Part shown: piece after piece, positions 37,001 through 44,682 of the stretch
Position numbering within the stretch: position 1 is the first letter of the stretch
How the letters are laid out: every line of letters begins with the position of its first letter
Origin: an uncultured Prevotella sp.
Lineage (GTDB): Bacteria; Bacteroidota; Bacteroidia; Bacteroidales; Bacteroidaceae
Length of the DNA: 58,533 nucleotides
Assembly: GCA_934272845.1 (NCBI GenBank)
Contig: CAKQSF010000013.1
Span: forward strand, 1 to 58,533
Direction of reading: 5' to 3'
The notes under the pieces: generated by a model
Databases searched by the model: none
Told to the model about the DNA's origin: nothing
Seen by the model: only the letters and a program-made list of their open reading frames with translations
Program-made: the position numbers and the translations under genes

Positions 37001-40000
37001 CATCAAACTCTCTGTGAACATCCAGAAGCAGATAGGCTGCACCATAAAGACGAAGGACATCATGAAGACTCCTACTATTCGCCAGTGGGCTTCTATGATG
37101 GAACACGGTAATCAAGAGGAGGAGACGCTAACAACTTATCCTGTACAAGACTATTATCCGCTTACTCCTAACCAAGTAGGTGTGTACATCGACTGGGAAC
37201 AGCATCCAGAATCGCTGCAATATAATGTTTCACATATCACACATCTGGACAATGTAGACAACGAATTACTAAAGCAAAGTATAGAAAAGGTACTGGAAGC
37301 ACACTCATACCTAAAGGTACACTTGGCTCTACATGATGGCGAAGTGATGCAAATGCGTCGTGACGAAGCGAAGATAGACATCAAGGTAATACACTTAGAC
37401 AACAAACCTGATAGTGATTTCCTACAGAATAGAATCAAACCATTTAATCTCTTAACCGACGACTTGTATCATATAGAACTTTATGTCTATGGAAAAGAAA
37501 CATGGTTGCTACTTGATTTTCACCACATCGTATTTGATGGAGGTTCTCTAAACGTATTCCTACATGATTTGCAACAGGCATACAAGGGCGAAGGTCTACA
37601 TGAAGAGACATTCTCTTCTTACGACTATGCCCTATACAACAAGGAGTGGCAGCAATCAGAACATAGCACAAAGGCAGAAAAGTATTTTGAACAAGTGATG
37701 GCTGACGCTGAGTCTATGCAATATCCATTATCTACCGAAGGACAGCAGAAGAAATGTTTGCAGTATTGTTCGGTCCTAATGCCACGCACAGGCATCAAGC
37801 AATGTGCCCAACAACTGGGAGTAACGGAGAGTAGTTTCTTTATGACCGCCTTGATGCAGGTGCTCCATCGTGTAACTCGTGAGCATCATGTAATGATAAC
37901 AACCATATCAAATGGTCGTTCTTCTGCGGCAATGGGTAACACGATGGGTATGTTTGTACAAACCTTACCCGTGGTAAGTCATTACGACAAGGGCAGCATT
38001 GCCGACACAGTGAAGCAGATGCACCAACAGATGCTTACTACGATAGACAACGACAAATACCCGTTTACCAAAATAGTAGAGAAATATGGCGTGCGCCCAC
38101 AAATCATGTTGGCGTACCAAGGTGATGTGTTGGATTCACAATTCATGTTGGGTGACAGCGTCGGAGAAAACATAAAGGTGAGTCGTGACATTGTGAAGTT
38201 GCCTATTATCATTGACGTTTGGCATCGTAGTGCAGATACTATCGAGATAGAGTTAGAGTATGATAGCAATCTGTATTCAGAGACTGACATGCTAACCTTA
38301 GGACAGTGTGTACGCGCTATGGCTGAACGCATGGCAGCATCCGATAATGCTACCGCTATCAACTCATTGCCAATCATCTCCGAAGAGCAACAACAACAAC
38401 TCGTTCTGTTGGGCGAAGGCAAGCATTTGGATATGGACATTAACACTACCTTTGCCCATCTCTTTGTGGAACAGGCTCTACGAACGCCCGACAATCTTGC
38501 CGTGGCTGATGCCGATAGCCAGTTTACGTATCATGATATGGATGCATACTCTAATCTGCTGGCTCATCGTTTCATTGCCTTAGGTATATTACCTGATGAC
38601 TTAGTATGCGTGATGTTGGAGCGTACCAAACTCTTCCCACTTACCGTGTTGGCCCTTCACAAGAGTGGCGCAGCCTACGTACCACTGGATTTTGAATATC
38701 CTAACGCACGTCTCTCCTATATGTTGGAGAACTCTGAGTCAAAACTGCTTATCACTACACATGATGTACTGGAGGCTAAGTTGGCTGAAGGAGACTTTAA
38801 TTTGTATAATGCGCAGCCCTTCTTTTTGGATGATCTGTTGGCTAAGAAGGACATTGCACAACAAGCCGCGCAGTCGGAGGCAATAGACCTTTCGCGCCCA
38901 GATGGTGTGGCTTATATGATTTACACCTCTGGTTCAACAGGTACTCCTAAGGGAGCACGCTTGCATCAGGCAGGTTTGCGTAACTTTATCGCAGCCGTAA
39001 TTGACATGGAGCACCTTACTTCCGCTGATCGCATCAGCGGTCATCGCTCGTTCTCCTTTGACGCCCACATAGAGGATATGTACCCAGTGCTTACCTTGGG
39101 AGGCTCATTCCATATAATGCCGTCTGCCATTCGCAAGGACTTAGGAGAGATTCGCCAGTTCCTTTTCGACCATAACATCACGGGAGGTGGCTATTCTACC
39201 GCCGTTACCTGTTTGCTACTAAACACCTTCGATGACCTGCCCATACGCTTCATCACTGGTGGTGGCGAAAAAATGGCGGGAGTATACAGTGATCATATCG
39301 ACATAATCAATGTATATGGACCAACAGAATGTACTGATGATACCTCTTACTACACTATTCCGGCAGGCACTCGTGTTGAGGAAATACCTATTGGTAAGAC
39401 TATAGCCAACTGCTGGAACTTTGTTGTTGACGAGGCTGGTCACCTTTTGCCACAAGGTGTAGCAGGTGAACTATGCTTTGCAGGCATACAGGTAGGTCTG
39501 GGTTATTGGCACCGTGAGGAACAAACAAGCAAGGTCTATGGCGACTGTCCTTTCGTTGAGAAAGATGCATGGGGACGCAAGGTTCGTATGTATCATACGG
39601 GAGACCTCTGTCGTTGGAACTCCGACGGTGAGATAGAGTATATCAGCCGTATCGACACTCAGGTGAAGTTGCGTGGCTTCCGCATTGAGTTAGGTGAGAT
39701 TGAAAACGCTATATGCAGGTACGAAGGCATCCGTAATGCTGTAGCCGAGGTGAAGGAGATTAACGGTTTGCAACATCTCTGTGCTTACTATACTGCTGAT
39801 GCTGAGGTGGATTCCACTAAGTTAAAGGCTTTCTTGGCTGAATCACTGACCGATTATATGGTTCCTGATGCTTACTTACAGATGAGCCAGTTACCACTTA
39901 CTCCTAATGGCAAGGTTAATCGTAAGGCTTTGCCTGTTCCTGCCATTTCTGCTGCTGAGACATCTGCATTTGTGGAGCCAGAAGGACAGTTGGAACAAGA

Positions 40001-41426
40001 CATTGCCGAGGCATTCACTAAGATACTGGGGGCAGAACGTATCAGTGCCAATGATGACTTCTTTACCTTGGGTGGAACTTCTATTTCTGCCATAAAAGTT
40101 GTTGCGGCTCTGACTCTGAAGGGGTATCGCTTGTCGTTCAAGGACGTGTTCTCTTGCAAGACACCACGTGTACTGGCAGCTTATCTGCGTGGTAAGGAAG
40201 ACGGTGCTTCCGTTAGCGAAAGCATCGTGATAGACCACACGCAAGATGAGGAGCAGAAATCGCAGTATGCAGATATACTGGAGGCTAACAGCCTTGCCAA
40301 GTTGAGTAATGGCGAGCGACAGGCTTTGGGCGATGTCTTACTAACTGGTGCCACTGGCTTTATGGGTATTCACTTCCTACACGAATTGATAGCGAATGAA
40401 TCAGGCCGCATCTATTGTCTGCTTCGTCGTAAAGGCAGCGTTGCTCCAGACAGTAGACTACGCTCTTTGCTCTTCTACTATTTTGACAATTCATACGAGG
40501 AACTCTTTGGTAATCGCATCCAGATATTGGAAGGTGATACTACTGATAGTTCATTCTTCGACCGTTTGAATGTGAAGGTGGACACTGTCATTAACTGTGC
40601 CGCTAATGTTAAACACTTCTCCGCTGGCGACGACATAGAGAAAGTGAACGTAGAGAGCGTACGCAATTTGATAACTTGGTGCTTAAAGAACGGCGCACGC
40701 TTGGTTCACACCTCTACAATCAGTGTGGCAGGACAGAGCGTTGACGGTACTCCTTCGCCCTCTACCCTACTTTCTGAACATATGTTTGATTTCGGCCAAT
40801 CGCTGAATAACCAGTATGCCAAATCGAAGTATGACGCTGAACAACTCATTTTCGAGGCTATTCGCCATAAAGGATTGAGCGCAAAGATTATGCGTGTTGG
40901 CACGTTGTCATCTCGTAACGCCGATGGTGAGTTCCAGATTAACTTCCGAACCAATGGCTTTATGGCCCGACTGAAGTCGTATGCACTTTTGGGATACGTG
41001 CCATACGATGTGCTCGATGCGCCTTGCGAGTTCTCACCTATTGATGATGTTTGCCATGCTTGCAGGTTGTTAGCAACGACCCCTCGCAACATGGTGGTGT
41101 TCCATCCATGCAACAACCACATCTTGCCTTTAGGTGATGTCTTGGCAGGGTTAGAGATTATCGGCATCCATGTAGAACCTGTTGAGCGTGATGAGTTTGA
41201 GAAACGCATCCAACAACTGATGGAAGATGACTCTAAGGCGCAGATACTGCAGCCGCTGTTGGCATACAATGAGAATGGAGGTCATGATGTACGCTTCATA
41301 GGACACACGAGCAAGTACACCTGTCAGGTTCTTTACCGCTTAGGTTATCGCTGGCCTATCACCTCCTGGGACTACGTAGAACGCTTTATCAAAGCCATTG
41401 ACGGTTTCAATTTCTTCGATAAATAA
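34083..41426 (+). CDS. Two-module NRPS, C-A-T-C-A-T-reductase
   Basis: This 2,447-residue assembly line has condensation domain 1 (HHIIADG at about 130) and adenylation domain 1 (about 435-950; TSGSTGRPKG near 600; VKLRGLRIEIGE). Carrier domain 1 follows with an atypical MGLTSIGAIKL (Ser near 970). Condensation domain 2 (HHIVFDG near 1147), adenylation domain 2 (YTSGSTGTPKG near 1614) and carrier domain 2 (FFTLGGTSI near 1993-2001) come next. Last is a thioester reductase (about 2080-2447; TGATGFMG near 2088, YAKSK near 2245). Release should therefore be reductive, giving a dipeptide aldehyde or alcohol, or a cyclised imine/pyrazinone. The N-terminal C domain suggests acylation of the first residue or a donor in trans. 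No epimerase, thioesterase or phosphopantetheinyl transferase is encoded nearby. The gene starts 60 bases after the STAS gene and no promoter is seen between them. Confidence 0.95.
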   Translation: MTKTYPLCQSQLGVFIECQEEPETTQYCLAARLLLPANVKMERMEQALRQVIDTREILHTRIILDDNGNPRQYIDKNMVIPVGKHQMNDEDADAFIDSYVRPYALLGEEPLCRFDLVETPTRKMLVYSLHHIIADGTTFFGLFPKQDLENAYQGKVLEPEQKLLYDFAIEEEQLTEKPAYAAAADYYYKKFEGVEFANLAGSNTTRMGNTIILYDELQTSPIKIFCEKVNIKDNILLQSAYSLVLSRLCRKQQVAYTSVRHGRFDKSLCQSYGMFVKSVPVLIDAAPNMSVADFVGKMAEEWKSTYQMADYSFSDLCANIHQKPTVSFSYQGNRMSKDFSLNGEKVDFLQLPSKLTGTDLTMLVYQRDNTYEIRVVASDALYDRTFIQRFVNAVKVCAQQLIDHWTDSLKDISIVSESERQELINLGTGDILEYDKSKTLADLFVDQARLTPDAEAVVYQDHHYTYRELDELTTRLAIYLRREHGVKKETVVGIMIDRSEWMAIYPLAVMKAGGAYMPLDFKFPEDRLSYMVEDAQVKLILSEKQLVKESMPGFNGNVLNVEDIEAKLADISYHQEDGDVEILQEDKPQPSNAFVVLYTSGSTGRPKGCVLEHHCIVSFCHWYDSDLQITPHDRMAAYANFGFDAHMSDLYPFLVAGACVHILPSDIRMDLTSVHQYMEDHAITFAFFTTQIGVQMATLFEYKHLRAMMVGGEKLLPFKKPNFQFYNAYGPTECTLCCTAYKIRYDNEDAPIGHALANVRLYVVDESLHLVPKGIAGELCIAGEGVGREYLHNPEMTAAKFVEVDGERMYRTGDLVRWNENGELVFIGRIDNQVKLRGLRIEIGEIESVLSRFNSIKMSAVVVKEVHGVQMLCAYYTSEQDIDTNELQAFLQKSLTDFMVPEIYMQLKEMPLTPNGKVNRKALPEPVVENGEIIAPETDMERKLFDVVADQLKTTDFGVTTNLISMGLTSIGAIKLSVNIQKQIGCTIKTKDIMKTPTIRQWASMMEHGNQEEETLTTYPVQDYYPLTPNQVGVYIDWEQHPESLQYNVSHITHLDNVDNELLKQSIEKVLEAHSYLKVHLALHDGEVMQMRRDEAKIDIKVIHLDNKPDSDFLQNRIKPFNLLTDDLYHIELYVYGKETWLLLDFHHIVFDGGSLNVFLHDLQQAYKGEGLHEETFSSYDYALYNKEWQQSEHSTKAEKYFEQVMADAESMQYPLSTEGQQKKCLQYCSVLMPRTGIKQCAQQLGVTESSFFMTALMQVLHRVTREHHVMITTISNGRSSAAMGNTMGMFVQTLPVVSHYDKGSIADTVKQMHQQMLTTIDNDKYPFTKIVEKYGVRPQIMLAYQGDVLDSQFMLGDSVGENIKVSRDIVKLPIIIDVWHRSADTIEIELEYDSNLYSETDMLTLGQCVRAMAERMAASDNATAINSLPIISEEQQQQLVLLGEGKHLDMDINTTFAHLFVEQALRTPDNLAVADADSQFTYHDMDAYSNLLAHRFIALGILPDDLVCVMLERTKLFPLTVLALHKSGAAYVPLDFEYPNARLSYMLENSESKLLITTHDVLEAKLAEGDFNLYNAQPFFLDDLLAKKDIAQQAAQSEAIDLSRPDGVAYMIYTSGSTGTPKGARLHQAGLRNFIAAVIDMEHLTSADRISGHRSFSFDAHIEDMYPVLTLGGSFHIMPSAIRKDLGEIRQFLFDHNITGGGYSTAVTCLLLNTFDDLPIRFITGGGEKMAGVYSDHIDIINVYGPTECTDDTSYYTIPAGTRVEEIPIGKTIANCWNFVVDEAGHLLPQGVAGELCFAGIQVGLGYWHREEQTSKVYGDCPFVEKDAWGRKVRMYHTGDLCRWNSDGEIEYISRIDTQVKLRGFRIELGEIENAICRYEGIRNAVAEVKEINGLQHLCAYYTADAEVDSTKLKAFLAESLTDYMVPDAYLQMSQLPLTPNGKVNRKALPVPAISAAETSAFVEPEGQLEQDIAEAFTKILGAERISANDDFFTLGGTSISAIKVVAALTLKGYRLSFKDVFSCKTPRVLAAYLRGKEDGASVSESIVIDHTQDEEQKSQYADILEANSLAKLSNGERQALGDVLLTGATGFMGIHFLHELIANESGRIYCLLRRKGSVAPDSRLRSLLFYYFDNSYEELFGNRIQILEGDTTDSSFFDRLNVKVDTVINCAANVKHFSAGDDIEKVNVESVRNLITWCLKNGARLVHTSTISVAGQSVDGTPSPSTLLSEHMFDFGQSLNNQYAKSKYDAEQLIFEAIRHKGLSAKIMRVGTLSSRNADGEFQINFRTNGFMARLKSYALLGYVPYDVLDAPCEFSPIDDVCHACRLLATTPRNMVVFHPCNNHILPLGDVLAGLEIIGIHVEPVERDEFEKRIQQLMEDDSKAQILQPLLAYNENGGHDVRFIGHTSKYTCQVLYRLGYRWPITSWDYVERFIKAIDGFNFFDK

Positions 41427-41429
41427 CCT

Positions 41430-41465
41430 GAGTTTCCCACCACCACATGCGGTGGTGGGAAACTC
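41430..41465 (+). terminator. Strong hairpin between NRPS and MATE genes
   Basis: GAGTTTCCCACCACC pairs perfectly with GGTGGTGGGAAACTC around a six-base loop, just after the NRPS stop. No T run follows, so it may attenuate or stabilise mRNA rather than fully terminate. A TAACTTGG sequence (41493-41500), one mismatch from a -7 box, lies before the exporter gene. Confidence 0.6.
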
Positions 41466-41564
41466 TAATGTATTATGTGACGGTAAAAAAAATAACTTGG
41501 TACAATTTATTTTTTCACCATCACTATAGAACCCCTTATATCATAATAAGGTAATATAGTTAGA

Positions 41565-43331
41565 ATGGAAAAAAGAAAATCTTATTTGGTCAACAAGGCA
41601 TTCTACGGCATCTTGTTAGCCTCACTTCTTACCGTGGCAGCCAATCAACTGGGTGCCACGATTGATGGTATGATGTTGAGTTACTTGGTGGATGAGCAAG
41701 CCATGAGCAGTGTTAATATTTGTCGTCCTGTCATGCAGTTGCTTTTCTCACTGAGCATGTGGATAGGAGCAGGTTCTTCCATGATGGTGGGTATGTCAAT
41801 AGGTAACCATCATCGCGACGATGCTAATAGGATATTCACGGTAGTGATGATGACAGTAGTTATCGTTGGTGCCGTGTTCTTGGTATTAGGTCTCAGTTGG
41901 CTGCAACCCTTAGTTAACCTGCTTTGTGCTGACGATGGTTTGAAGAATGTGACCACAGAGTTTCTTGATGTTACCCTTTATGGCGCATTGTTTTATATGA
42001 TGTCGGTAGTCCTTGAGATGTTTGTGGCAGTTGACGGCAATCCTAAACGAGTAACAATGGCTGTCATCTCCTGTGTGATAACAAACCTGACATTAGACTA
42101 TTTGTTTATCAAGTGCTTCGGTTGGGGCGTGCGCGGTGCTGCAACAGCCACAGTTCTGAGTTATCTTGTGTCAGTCATCGTTCTGTTGCCACATTTCTTT
42201 AAGAAAGACACGCTGAGTTTAGTCTCTCACTCTTTTCTCAAATATGCAGGTCAAGTTATATCCTCTGGCTTACCTTTCGGACTGGCCACAATGTTGATGG
42301 CAGTTCAGTTTTGGGGCAACAATACCATCGCCATGAGTTATCTTGGCGAAGAAGGCATTCTTGCTCTTTCGGTATGTATATACTTATTGGGCCTGTCAAT
42401 GATTATCTTGACAGGTACACTTAAGGCGTTTCAGCCAGTGGCATCTATCTTAAAGGGTGCGGATGACGGACAAGGGGTGTTGATGGTGATACGCAAGGCA
42501 TACCGTTTTATGCTAATTAGTCTTATTGTTTATGTCACCCCCTTAATACTTTTCCCTCACGGTGTGGCTATGCTTTACGGTATATCCTCCCCCGTTTATG
42601 TTGAGTACGTAGCAAAAGCAATACCTCCTTTCACACTTAATATCATTTTCCAATGTCTCATATATTTGTTAGTACCAATATATCAACTGTATGAGAATAG
42701 GACTATGGCAACGTTTATATCTGTAGGACAGTCACTGGCCCCCATGCTTGGCATGTGGCTGTTGGCAGAAATGTCGCCAGAATACGTATGGTGGGGCTTT
42801 GCCTTAGGGCAGATAGTAATAGCATTGCTTTTAGGACTATTCACAACCATGCTTCGTCATCGCAACCATCACCTGCGTCCTGTTATTCTTATTCCTTGCG
42901 ATAACAACTTAAAGGGGTTTGAAACTTCCGTCAGTGCCAATATACAGGCAATGGGTGAGACCCTGGAACAGGTTGACGACTATCTAAAGGCACACCTTAA
43001 TGACTCTTCACTTATTTCGCACATAGAGGTAAGTTCCGAAGAGTTGTTGAAGAATATCATTACTCATGGTTTCTCTTCTTCAAGCAGTGATGAGCCGAAA
43101 ACGAATAAACACTACATAGATTACCGTTTAACAATATTGCCCGGCCATGTGAAGGTTGTGATAAGTGATGATGGTAAAGCCTTTAATCCTGTAGAGTACG
43201 ATAAGAAAACTGGTTTAGGTTTACTGCTCGTACGAGGTTTTTGTCAGAAAATCAAGTATGATTATTTGTTTCACCAGAACATGACGACTATAACTTACGC
43301 CATAAATACTAAAGACGAGAAACGAGCGTAA
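41565..43331 (+). CDS. MATE-family exporter fused to an RsbW-like GHKL ATPase domain
   Basis: Residues 1 to about 435 of this 588-residue protein form a 12-helix MATE transporter, presumably a cation-driven efflux pump (for example ISSGLPFGLATMLMAVQF and IPPFTLNIIFQCLIYLLVP). A cytoplasmic domain of about 145 residues follows with an anti-sigma-kinase ATP site: N box SSEELLKNIITHG (490), G1 box ISDDGKAFNP (533) and G2 box TGLGLLLV (549). There is no stop or frameshift between the parts. Given the STAS and PP2C genes upstream, the tail probably phosphorylates a STAS protein. The transporter part is the natural exporter of the NRPS product. The separate hairpin upstream may let it be expressed at another level than the NRPS. 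Confidence 0.9.
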   Translation: MEKRKSYLVNKAFYGILLASLLTVAANQLGATIDGMMLSYLVDEQAMSSVNICRPVMQLLFSLSMWIGAGSSMMVGMSIGNHHRDDANRIFTVVMMTVVIVGAVFLVLGLSWLQPLVNLLCADDGLKNVTTEFLDVTLYGALFYMMSVVLEMFVAVDGNPKRVTMAVISCVITNLTLDYLFIKCFGWGVRGAATATVLSYLVSVIVLLPHFFKKDTLSLVSHSFLKYAGQVISSGLPFGLATMLMAVQFWGNNTIAMSYLGEEGILALSVCIYLLGLSMIILTGTLKAFQPVASILKGADDGQGVLMVIRKAYRFMLISLIVYVTPLILFPHGVAMLYGISSPVYVEYVAKAIPPFTLNIIFQCLIYLLVPIYQLYENRTMATFISVGQSLAPMLGMWLLAEMSPEYVWWGFALGQIVIALLLGLFTTMLRHRNHHLRPVILIPCDNNLKGFETSVSANIQAMGETLEQVDDYLKAHLNDSSLISHIEVSSEELLKNIITHGFSSSSSDEPKTNKHYIDYRLTILPGHVKVVISDDGKAFNPVEYDKKTGLGLLLVRGFCQKIKYDYLFHQNMTTITYAINTKDEKRA

Positions 43332-43348
43332 GATGTTTTTGATATACG

Positions 43349-43380
43349 AATAAGGGCAGTACTACGACTGCCCTTATTTT
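43349..43380 (+). terminator. Terminator after the MATE fusion gene
   Basis: AATAAGGGCAGT pairs with ACTGCCCTTATT around a six-base loop and runs into TTTT. It closes the cluster and faces the convergent GH43 gene. Confidence 0.88.
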
Positions 43381-43448
43381 AGTAATGTAAAAGAAAATGA
43401 CTTATTCAATTTTTAGATTGTTAGAGCAATCTTGTTTTACATCATGAC

Positions 43449-44522
43449 TTAATATCCGAATGCTTCTTCAAGGCGTTTACGTTCCTTTGCAGTAATCTGT
43501 ATTACGCTGCCATGACGTGGTGTAAAATTCCCCTTAGTATCGGTCTTTGTAACGTATGTGAATGTCTTTAGGTCACCCTTACAGAACTGGTAGTAGCCCT
43601 TGCTGTAACAGTCATACATCAAGACGTACTCTGTCTTATCCTTCTTATTCTTCTTGATGAGCGGGAACACGCTTGAACCTTCCACTGGATATTGTCCTTC
43701 TTTCTGCAGGTGCTTCCACTCTGTGGTGTAAGGCCCTGTAAGGTTCTTGCTCACGGCTCGCATCACTCCGTTACGTGTCGTCCACTTACCATCAGGACCG
43801 AGAGGATTATTTACACTGCGTCCCTCATCCTTAAAGAACAATACATACTCCTTCTCTGTCTCATCATAGATAATATCTCCGTCTATGGAAGCCTTACCGA
43901 AGTCGTACAACAGTTGTGGTTCTGTAATATCGGTAAAGTCTTCGTTGGCATAAGAATAGAACAGTTTGAAGTACGGCTGATAGAACGTGCTACCGTCTCT
44001 GTTCTTGTCGTTGGTTGGATATTCCCAGTCATGTCTGCCAATGGTGTAGTATATCATGTACTTCTTCGCCTTTGCGTCCCATATAGTCTGTGGTGCCCAC
44101 ACGGCATGCAGGTTTTCGCGGTCCAGCCCCTTTATGTTAGGGAAGCGTGTAGGGAAGTCTATTGCCGTATGCTGCCAGTGTATAAGGTCTGTGGACTTCA
44201 TCAGTATCAGGCCGTCATTTGACTGCCACCCCTCAGAACTGCGCATATCTGTTAGCACCATATAGAAAGTTTTACCATCGTGTCCACGCAAAATGTGTGG
44301 GTCACGTATGCTTTTTTTAATGGCGATAGTGTCACTAAGTATTATTGGTTTTCCATCGTTCAGCGAACGATAATTGAAGCCATCATCCGAGATTGCGTAA
44401 CGTACCTGTTCGCCTTCTGGTGAATTGTTTGAGAAGAAGCAGAACAGATAACTGGTATACCTCTCTGCACTTGCCATTGTGGCGCAAGCCATGAACAGTA
44501 ATGATAATAGTTTCTTTTTCAT
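43449..44522 (-). CDS. Glycoside hydrolase family 43 enzyme (arabinosidase/xylosidase-like)
   Basis: This 357-residue exported enzyme has a signal peptide (MKKKLLSLLFMACATMASA) and a five-bladed propeller. Visible GH43-type elements are SIRDPHILRG (the RDP motif with the catalytic base Asp), HAVWAPQTIWD (the WAP motif), SIDGDIIYDE and VEGSSVFPLI with the proposed acid Glu. Family 43 acts on arabinan, arabinoxylan or related side chains, but the specificity here is not determinable. It stands alone in orientation with the capD-like gene upstream. Confidence 0.9.
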   Translation of the reverse strand: MKKKLLSLLFMACATMASAERYTSYLFCFFSNNSPEGEQVRYAISDDGFNYRSLNDGKPIILSDTIAIKKSIRDPHILRGHDGKTFYMVLTDMRSSEGWQSNDGLILMKSTDLIHWQHTAIDFPTRFPNIKGLDRENLHAVWAPQTIWDAKAKKYMIYYTIGRHDWEYPTNDKNRDGSTFYQPYFKLFYSYANEDFTDITEPQLLYDFGKASIDGDIIYDETEKEYVLFFKDEGRSVNNPLGPDGKWTTRNGVMRAVSKNLTGPYTTEWKHLQKEGQYPVEGSSVFPLIKKNKKDKTEYVLMYDCYSKGYYQFCKGDLKTFTYVTKTDTKGNFTPRHGSVIQITAKERKRLEEAFGY

Positions 44523-44559
44523 TCTTTATATTGTTTATAGTTAGTATTAGGGGGGCGTT

Positions 44560-44606
44560 GTCTGAAACCCAATTATGAATTATGAATTCAGCATTATGAA
44601 TTAAAC
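44560..44606. repeat. Small copy of the AATTCAGCATTATGAATT-type repeat
   Basis: AATTATGAATTATGAATTCA is followed by GCATTATGAATTAA, matching the 14-base unit of the array at 58104-58355. It lies between GH43 and the capD-like gene. A CCCCACATAT/ATATGTGGGG hairpin follows at 44614-44648. Confidence 0.5.
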
Positions 44607-44682
44607 GCATATTCCCCACATATAGACTTCAGGAGCCAATATGTGGGGATTAATTTTATATCTTTTCACACGAATCAAGGCT

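Noticed and set aside
43692..44222. Plus-strand open frame of 176 codons inside GH43
   Set aside because: It is antisense to the GH43 gene, which carries a signal peptide and catalytic motifs.
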